Both the position numbers and the translations under genes were made by a program. The notes under the pieces were generated by a model. It was given only the letters and a program-made list of their open reading frames with translations, ran no database searches and was not told the origin of the DNA. DNA of 47,602 nucleotides from positions 1 to 47,602 of the forward strand of contig JAIYDD010000241.1 of the NCBI GenBank assembly GCA_027487675.1, given 5' to 3'. Positions 42,401 through 47,602 of the stretch are shown here, one piece after another. The DNA comes from Acetobacteraceae bacterium. Its GTDB lineage: Bacteria > Pseudomonadota > Alphaproteobacteria > Acetobacterales > Acetobacteraceae. Every line of letters begins with the position of its first letter. Position 1 is the first letter of the stretch.

Positions 42401-42709
42401 GAGGGCGCCATGGGCGCCAGGCTTGGCTCGGCGACCGTGAGGACTCGCGGCGGCTGAAGGTGCGAGGCTCCGCCTCGCGCTCCGCCAGGGGCGCTGCCCC
42501 GTCGGACGCCGTGCGTCCGACCCCGCCAAGGGGCAGCGGCCCCTTGGAACCCACCTGATTTGTTTGTTCTTTCTGCCGATGCCGGTCCGGCGCGGCGGCC
42601 CTGGTCGGGGGGGCGAACGCCGAAGGCGTTCGACAGGAGAGGCAACGCCTCCACCCGGGCGACCTCGCGCACCATCGGGCGATAGGTTGGCCCATGGTGG
42701 AGGGCGCCG
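42401..42709. repeat. Multi-hairpin element, copy R (inverted relative to 40030-40342)
   Basis: On the minus strand this reads in the same order as copy L. It keeps the hairpins with arms GTCGGACGC (42501-42521), GGGGC (42488-42500), AAGGGGC (42528-42545) and GCGAGGC (42462-42478), plus most of the GTCGAACGCC hairpin. The terminal inverted repeats are eroded; only GGCGCCCATGG-type cores remain at both ends. By eye the inner 240 bp match copy L at about 85%. It lies 115 bp upstream of the metzincin start. Confidence 0.82.
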
Positions 42710-42912
42710 GGTGCGGCGGCGCCGCGCCCCCGATGCCCCGCCCGCCAGGGGCCGGGCGCAGCCTGGATCCCGGGGGTCGGCCCGCGTGGGGGGCGCGGCG
42801 TGCTGGACTTTCGGGCCCGATACGGAACATAATGCGAACGCGCCGGGCAGCTCCGGCGCCGCTCCTTGAACCCGTCCATCCGTCGAACACCGTGCGGGAG
42901 GCCGATTCTGCG

Positions 42913-43065
42913 CAAAGTGCCAAAAAGCCAATGCAATACAGGGCGGCATGGCCCGGAATCATGTTTTTCCAATGGGTTGCCAGCGATCTTCGTGCCGCCT
43001 TCCCGGTCTGCAACCCTGTTTCGGCAAGAATAAAGTGGACAAAATGCCAAAAAGACAAATTAACA
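42913..43065. repeat. AT-rich segment with two direct repeats
   Basis: CAAAGTGCCAAAAAGCCAA (42913-42931) recurs as CAAAATGCCAAAAAGACAA (43040-43058), 127 bp downstream on the same strand. The surrounding 180 bp are clearly AT-richer than the rest of the window. They could be protein-binding sites, duplicated ends of an old insertion, or foreign DNA. Confidence 0.55.
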
Positions 43066-43168
43066 AAGCGGCGCCATCCAGCTTTCCCCCGGCGGCTCGG
43101 CAGCCCCGGTGCGCGCCCAGCTCGCCCCTTCCGCGAGCCCGTCCCCCCGGGCGCGCCCTCGAACACCA

Positions 43169-43328
43169 GGGGTCCAGGGGCCTTGTGGCCCTTGGCCGGG
43201 GGGTATCGGGGGGTGCGGAGCACCCCCCGGGGACACCGGCGCGGGTATCGGGGGGTGCGGAGCACCCCCCGGGGACACCGGCGCGCGTATCGGGCGCTGC
43301 GGAACACGCCGCCCGGGCAGGTGGCGCC
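43169..43328. repeat. 42-bp tandem hairpin array
   Basis: A leader (43169-43202) is followed by units at 43203-43244, 43245-43286 and a degenerate 43287-43328, then a further trace at about 43330. Each intact unit carries a perfect 9-bp hairpin, GGGGGGTGC and GCACCCCCC around GGA, then GGGACACCGGCGC. The first 63 bp match 15143-15204 in reverse complement with one extra base. The units abut without spacers. Confidence 0.85.
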
Positions 43329-43444
43329 GGATATCGGGCGGTCGCCTCGCCACCCCTCGCCCCCTTCGCCCCAACCAGGCTATGCACCCCCATGCTCCGC
43401 GACCCGACTCCGCGACCGTCTCGCCTGTCCCGGGTCTCCGCCAG

Positions 43445-44071
43445 GTGATCGGCAGTCTCGCCGGCCGGGTGGAGAGCACGCATGACGGCGGCTGCGTGCT
43501 GGACGTCAACGGCGTCGGCTATCTGCTCTCCTGTTCCCGCAAGACGCTCGACCGGCTGACGGCGCGGGAGGGCGTGCAGAAGCTGCTGGTCGAGACGCGC
43601 GTCAGCCAGGACGCCATCACCCTGTTCGGCTTCTTCGACGCGCAGGAGCGCGAGGCCTTCCGCGCCCTGATCGAGGTGAAGACCGTCGGCCCCCAGAAGG
43701 CGCTGCTGGTGCTGTCCGGCCTCACCCCCGGCCAGCTGGCGGCGGCGATCGCGGGGAAGGAGCGCAAGCGCCTGTCGGAGGTGAAGGGCGTGGGCGCGGC
43801 GACCGCCAACCGCATCGTGGACGAGCCTGCGATGCAGAAATGGGCCGTCGGCCGCGCCACCCCCGACCCCGACGGCGCCGGCGGCATCGCCGCCGTCCTG
43901 CCGGCCGCCGAGGCGGGGCCCGAGGCGGACGCCGTCTCCGCCCTGCTCAACCTCGGCTGGCGGCGGCCGGAGGCGGCGGCGGCGGTTGGCCGCGCCGCGA
44001 AGCGCCTCGGCGACCAGGCCGAACTCGCCGCCCTGATCACCGAGGCGCTGAAGGAGATGGCGCCCAGATGA
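43445..44071 (+). CDS. ruvA: Holliday junction DNA helicase subunit RuvA
   Basis: This is a 208-aa protein. The start is GTG 43445, giving [20 protein letters not shown], equivalent to the MIGxLxG start of RuvA; longer frames run into repeats. The OB-fold domain ends near residue 64 with [17 protein letters not shown]. Domain II has two helix-hairpin-helix motifs ([16 protein letters not shown] and [13 protein letters not shown]). A Pro/Ala linker leads to domain III ([17 protein letters not shown]), which contacts RuvB. The stop overlaps the ruvB ATG (ATGA). The usual upstream partner ruvC is absent here. Confidence 0.95.
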   Translation: MIGSLAGRVESTHDGGCVLDVNGVGYLLSCSRKTLDRLTAREGVQKLLVETRVSQDAITLFGFFDAQEREAFRALIEVKTVGPQKALLVLSGLTPGQLAAAIAGKERKRLSEVKGVGAATANRIVDEPAMQKWAVGRATPDPDGAGGIAAVLPAAEAGPEADAVSALLNLGWRRPEAAAAVGRAAKRLGDQAELAALITEALKEMAPR

Positions 44072-45132
44072 GCGCCAGGGGGGACGACACCCGCCTGACC
44101 GCCAGCGCCCGGCAGGAGGAGGACGCCGCCGAGGGCAGCCTGCGCCCGCAGACGCTGCGCGACTTCATCGGCCAGCGCGCGCTGCGCGAGAATTTGGAGG
44201 TCTTCGTCGGCGCCGCCCGCCAGCGCGCCGAGGCGCTCGATCACGTGCTGCTGTTCGGCCCGCCGGGCCTCGGCAAGACCACGCTGGCGCAGATCGTGGC
44301 CCGCGAATTGGGCGTCGGCTTCCGGGCGACGTCGGGGCCGATCCTGCAGCGCGCCGGGGATCTCGCCGCGATCCTCACCAACCTCCAGCCCCGCGACGTG
44401 CTGTTCGTGGACGAGATCCACCGCCTCCAGCCCGCGATCGAGGAGACGCTCTATCCGGCGATGGAGGATTACCGCCTCGACCTCATCATCGGGGAAGGCC
44501 CGGCGGCGCGCACGGTGCGCATCGACCTGCCGCCCTTCACGCTGGTGGGGGCCACCACCCGCGCCGGCCTGCTCAGCCAGCCCTTGCGCGACCGCTTCGG
44601 CATCCCGCTGCGGCTGCAATTCTACGAGGTGGAGGAGCTGCACCTGATCGTCCGCCGCGGCGCCGGGAAGCTCGGCTTCGACCTGGCCGAGGACGGCGCG
44701 CTCGAGATCGCGCGGCGCTCCCGCGGCACCCCGCGCGTGGCCGGCCGCCTGCTGCGCCGGGTGCGCGACTTCGCGCTGGTGGCCGGCCGCGCCGCCGACC
44801 GCGCCATGGCGGATGCGGCGCTGGCTCGGCTGGAAGTGGACCGGCTGGGGCTGGATGCGCAGGACCGCCGCTACCTCAAGCGGATCGCCGAGCACCATGG
44901 CGGCGGCCCGGTCGGCGTCGAGACGCTGGCGGCTGCCCTGGCCGAATCGCGCGACACGCTGGAGGAGGTGATCGAGCCCTTCCTGATCCAGGAAGGGCTT
45001 GTGCTCCGCACCCCGCGCGGCCGCGTGCTGGGCGAGCCCGGCTGGCGCCATCTCGGCCTGACGCCCCCCGCGGGCCTTGGCGCGCAGCTCGACCTGCTGG
45101 CGAATATGGGGCCGGCGGAGGGGGACCCCTGA
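44068..45132 (+). CDS. ruvB: Holliday junction branch migration ATPase RuvB
   Basis: This is a 354-aa AAA+ motor. The start is the ATG overlapping ruvA. Walker A is [15 protein letters not shown], Walker B is [10 protein letters not shown], sensor 1 is [11 protein letters not shown] and the arginine finger region is [12 protein letters not shown]. The C-terminal winged helix contains [14 protein letters not shown] and [12 protein letters not shown]. An N-terminal extension of about 20 residues precedes [13 protein letters not shown]. It forms hexamers on both sides of RuvA at Holliday junctions. Confidence 0.97.
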   Translation: MSARGDDTRLTASARQEEDAAEGSLRPQTLRDFIGQRALRENLEVFVGAARQRAEALDHVLLFGPPGLGKTTLAQIVARELGVGFRATSGPILQRAGDLAAILTNLQPRDVLFVDEIHRLQPAIEETLYPAMEDYRLDLIIGEGPAARTVRIDLPPFTLVGATTRAGLLSQPLRDRFGIPLRLQFYEVEELHLIVRRGAGKLGFDLAEDGALEIARRSRGTPRVAGRLLRRVRDFALVAGRAADRAMADAALARLEVDRLGLDAQDRRYLKRIAEHHGGGPVGVETLAAALAESRDTLEEVIEPFLIQEGLVLRTPRGRVLGEPGWRHLGLTPPAGLGAQLDLLANMGPAEGDP

Positions 45133-45225
45133 CATCCCCGCCACCTTGCGCCTCCGCCCGCACCGCCGCGGTCCGCCCGCACACCCGCCGGCGCGCAGGG
45201 CATCTGCCTCTCCCGCCTGGGCGGG

Positions 45226-45248
45226 GTCCGGCACCGAAGGTGTCGGAC
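45226..45248. repeat. GC-rich hairpin after ruvB
   Basis: Arms GTCCGGCACC and GGTGTCGGAC (one G-T mismatch) enclose GAA. It lies in the 271-bp gap between ruvB and ybgC. It resembles the GTCGGACGC hairpins of the multi-hairpin elements in layout and may be a related single unit or a terminator. Confidence 0.45.
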
Positions 45249-45360
45249 GGTGGGGTGAGGGTGGGGCGCGCAGCGCCGGGCTGCGGCACGATGATGCGTC
45301 TCACCGCTGCTTCGCCTGCCGGCGACCCCCCCTCATCCCCGACGGCGCACTGCGCCGGCG

Positions 45361-45383
45361 CTCTCCCCCCTGCGGGGGGAGAG
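45361..45383. repeat. Perfect GC hairpin before ybgC
   Basis: Arms CTCTCCCCCC and GGGGGGAGAG enclose TGC, ending 20 nt before the ybgC ATG. In RNA it would be very stable and close enough to influence translation start. It has no T-run. Confidence 0.45.
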
Positions 45384-45403
45384 GGCTTTCGGGGCCGCCG
45401 CCG

Positions 45404-45877
45404 ATGACCGCCACCCCCCCGTCACGATTCCACCGCTTTCCCGTCCGGGTCTATTTCGAGGATACCGATGCGGGCGGCGTCGCCTATCACGCCACCTATC
45501 TGCGATGGGCCGAACGGGGGCGCACCGAATCCTTGCGGGCCATGCACTTGCCGCATGCCCTTATGATGGCGCGTCACAATTCGATGCTCGTGGTGCGGCG
45601 CGTCGAAGTGGAGTATGTGCGCCCCGCCCGGCTCGATGACGCGCTTCTCGTCGAGACGCGCGTGCGCGCCCTCGGCGCCGCCACCATCGACCTGGTGCAG
45701 GACGTCCTGCGCCCGGCCGAGGATGGCTCGGAAGCGCTGCTGGCGCGGCTGGTCGTGGGGCTGGTCTGCGTCACGCCCGGCGGGGCCGGGGGTACGGAAG
45801 GGCTGAAACCGGCCAGGCTGCCGCCGCCCTGGCGGGACGCGCTGGCGGGACTGTCGGAGGGCAAGGGGCCCTCCTGA
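45404..45877 (+). CDS. ybgC: Tol-Pal-associated acyl-CoA thioesterase
   Basis: This is a 157-aa hotdog-fold thioesterase. The active-site region reads [19 protein letters not shown], with the catalytic Asp in EDTDAGG and a His two turns later (YH), then RWAERGRTE and [17 protein letters not shown], all typical of YbgC/BfsA. It hydrolyses acyl-CoA, probably short or hydroxylated chains, and is conserved as the first gene of the tol-pal operon. ATG 45404 has no good ribosome site but fits the family N-terminus. tolQ follows 44 nt later. Confidence 0.93.
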   Translation: MTATPPSRFHRFPVRVYFEDTDAGGVAYHATYLRWAERGRTESLRAMHLPHALMMARHNSMLVVRRVEVEYVRPARLDDALLVETRVRALGAATIDLVQDVLRPAEDGSEALLARLVVGLVCVTPGGAGGTEGLKPARLPPPWRDALAGLSEGKGPS

Positions 45878-45921
45878 TCGCGTGGCCGGGTCGCCCGGCC
45901 GGAGAGGAAGGAGGCCCGGCC

Positions 45922-46683
<762 letters not shown>

Positions 46684-46688
46684 CCGCC

Positions 46689-47219
46689 ATGGCCGGCGCG
46701 CTGATGGGCCGCAAGGGCCCGCGCGGGCGCTACCGCCCGATGAGCGAGATCAACGTGACGCCCTTCGTGGACGTCATGCTCGTGCTGCTGATCATCTTCA
46801 TGGTGGCCGCCCCGCTGATGACCGTGGGCGTGCCGGTGGACCTGCCGCGCACCGCGGCGCGCGCGCTGAACCAGGAACAGGAACCGCTGACCATCAGCGT
46901 CAACGCCGAAGGCCGGATCTTCCTGCAGGAGACGGAAGTGGCGCTCGACGCGCTGGTGCCGCAGCTGCAGGCCATCCTGCGCAACCAGCCCGCGGACCAG
47001 CCGGAACGCCGCATCTTCGTCCGCGGCGACCGCGGGATCAGCTATGGCCGGGTGATGGAGGTGATGGGCACCGTGGCCTCGGCCGGCTTCACCCGCGTCG
47101 CGCTGCTGGCCGAGCAGCCGGCGGGCGGCGCCCGCCCGGCCCAGCCGGTGCCCGCCGCGCCGGCGCGGCCCGCCGCGACGCCGCCGGCGCGGCCCGCCGC
47201 GACGCCGCCGGCGCGCTGA
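46689..47219 (+). CDS. tolR: Tol-Pal system subunit TolR
   Basis: This is a 176-aa ExbD/TolR protein. A short cytosolic N-terminus ([20 protein letters not shown]) leads into the single membrane helix carrying the proton-relay Asp of FVDVML. The periplasmic domain includes [20 protein letters not shown] and [20 protein letters not shown]. The last about 30 residues are an Ala/Pro tail with the 8-residue unit PARPAATP repeated. It starts 5 nt after tolQ. Confidence 0.95.
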   Translation: MAGALMGRKGPRGRYRPMSEINVTPFVDVMLVLLIIFMVAAPLMTVGVPVDLPRTAARALNQEQEPLTISVNAEGRIFLQETEVALDALVPQLQAILRNQPADQPERRIFVRGDRGISYGRVMEVMGTVASAGFTRVALLAEQPAGGARPAQPVPAAPARPAATPPARPAATPPAR

Positions 47220-47237
47220 GGACAGGGGCGACGCGGC

Positions 47238-47602
47238 TTGGCCGTCCTGGCTCTTCCCTTCGACGACGAGGACCGGCGGCTGCGCCGCTGGGCCGGGCTT
47301 TCGCTCGGCCTGCACGTGGCGCTGCTGCTGGCCGGGCTGCTCTACGGCTACGTCAGGCCGCTGCCGCCGCCGCTGGAAGTGCCGGTGACGGTGGAGTTCA
47401 CCGCGCCCGTGCCGCCGCAGCAGGCGCGCGGCGAGCAGCCCTCGCCGGTTCCGGCGCCGCCCTCGCCCGTGCCCGCTCCGCGCGAGCCGACGCCGGTGCC
47501 CCCCGCGCCGCAGCCGTCCACCACCGCGCCGCCGCAGCCGACCCCGCCGCCGCCGCCCCCGCCGCCGGCGCCGACCGCCGTGGCCCCGCCGCTGCCCACC
47601 CC
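47238..47602 (+). CDS. tolA: TolA/TonB-like energy transducer, 3' truncated
   Basis: The frame starts at a TTG at 47238 and stays open to the window end, giving 121 residues of a longer protein. The cytosolic start AVLALPFDDEDRRLRRW is followed by one membrane helix (AGLSLGLHVALLLAGLLYGY) and then a strongly proline-rich periplasmic segment (PVPAPPSPVPAPREP and similar). This is the layout of alphaproteobacterial TolA, which links the TolQ-TolR motor to TolB and Pal. An AGGGG lies about 11 nt upstream. Position after tolR is the main reason for choosing TolA over TonB. Confidence 0.8.
   Translation, partial: MAVLALPFDDEDRRLRRWAGLSLGLHVALLLAGLLYGYVRPLPPPLEVPVTVEFTAPVPPQQARGEQPSPVPAPPSPVPAPREPTPVPPAPQPSTTAPPQPTPPPPPPPPAPTAVAPPLPT

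Larger units (their letters stand above)
42287..43444. other. 1.16-kb gene-free region between the metzincin and ruvA
   Basis: The segment contains no convincing gene. In order it holds the metzincin promoter side, the multi-hairpin element copy R (42401-42709), a GC-rich spacer, an AT-rich stretch with two direct repeats (about 42890-43075), and the 42-bp hairpin array (43169-43328). Open frames across it have no ribosome sites and change frame over the repeats. Confidence 0.7.

Noticed and set aside
42905-42930. TTTTTGGCAC sequence on the minus strand as a sigma-54 promoter
   Set aside because: The GG to GC distance is too short; the sequence is better explained as one of the two direct repeats.
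43169-43328. Possible CRISPR array
   Set aside because: The 42-bp units abut with no variable spacers and there are no cas genes; it is a simple tandem hairpin repeat.
42694-43485. Plus-strand ORF of 263 codons spanning the AT-rich island and hairpin array
   Set aside because: It crosses simple repeats, lacks a ribosome site, and shows no conserved sequence.

Overview
The window is a 47.6 kb stretch of very GC-rich chromosome. Gene content points to an alphaproteobacterium, most likely Rhodospirillales/Acetobacteraceae of the Roseomonas type. The evidence is the lptC-lptA-lptB-rpoN-hpf order, gltD placed before gltB, ruvA-ruvB-ybgC-tolQ-tolR-tolA in one block, frequent GTG and TTG starts, and 4-bp stop/start overlaps. 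No phage, plasmid, transposase, integrase or CRISPR gene was found.

Layout. 1-4098: a peptide-type ABC transporter (two permeases, the first cut by the window edge, and two ATPases) followed by a C39-like cysteine peptidase. 4085-11282 (minus strand): a surface-polysaccharide cluster with a priming sugar transferase, a Wzx-like flippase, four glycosyltransferases and a YdcF-like protein. 11565-14978: a 63-aa membrane ORF, a large DUF6311-like membrane protein, a convergent GtrB-like glycosyltransferase and a small acidic protein. 15214-21236 (minus): an operon joining a NitT/TauT-type ABC importer, with two paralogous binding proteins, to a cyclic amidohydrolase and an SDR; a divergent LysR gene sits beside it. 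22355-24126: tRNA-Thr, a 26-aa membrane microprotein, and a cysteine dioxygenase-like/rhodanese fusion that has lost key catalytic residues in both domains. 24390-29974 (minus): hpf, rpoN, lptB, lptA, lptC and an rnd-like nuclease, with a sigma-54-like motif ahead of lptC. 30043-32629: tRNA-Leu, cyclopropane-fatty-acid synthase and an NDUFA9-like SDR. 32831-38820: glutamate synthase small and large subunits. 38925-40011: a GST and an FKBP isomerase. 40030-43330: a secreted metzincin with a seven-repeat C-terminal domain, bracketed by two inverted copies of a ~310-bp multi-hairpin element, then an AT-rich segment and a 42-bp hairpin array. 43445-47602: ruvA, ruvB, ybgC, tolQ, tolR and the start of tolA.

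Most of the window is housekeeping: ammonia assimilation, LPS transport, Holliday junction processing and the Tol envelope machine. The accessory interest lies in four places: the repeat-bracketed metzincin locus, the CDO-like/rhodanese pseudoenzyme, the two-binding-protein amidohydrolase operon, and the families of hairpin-forming intergenic repeats (one 62-bp unit recurs almost unchanged, inverted, about 28 kb away). All identifications come from reading motifs in the sequence; no database search was possible.
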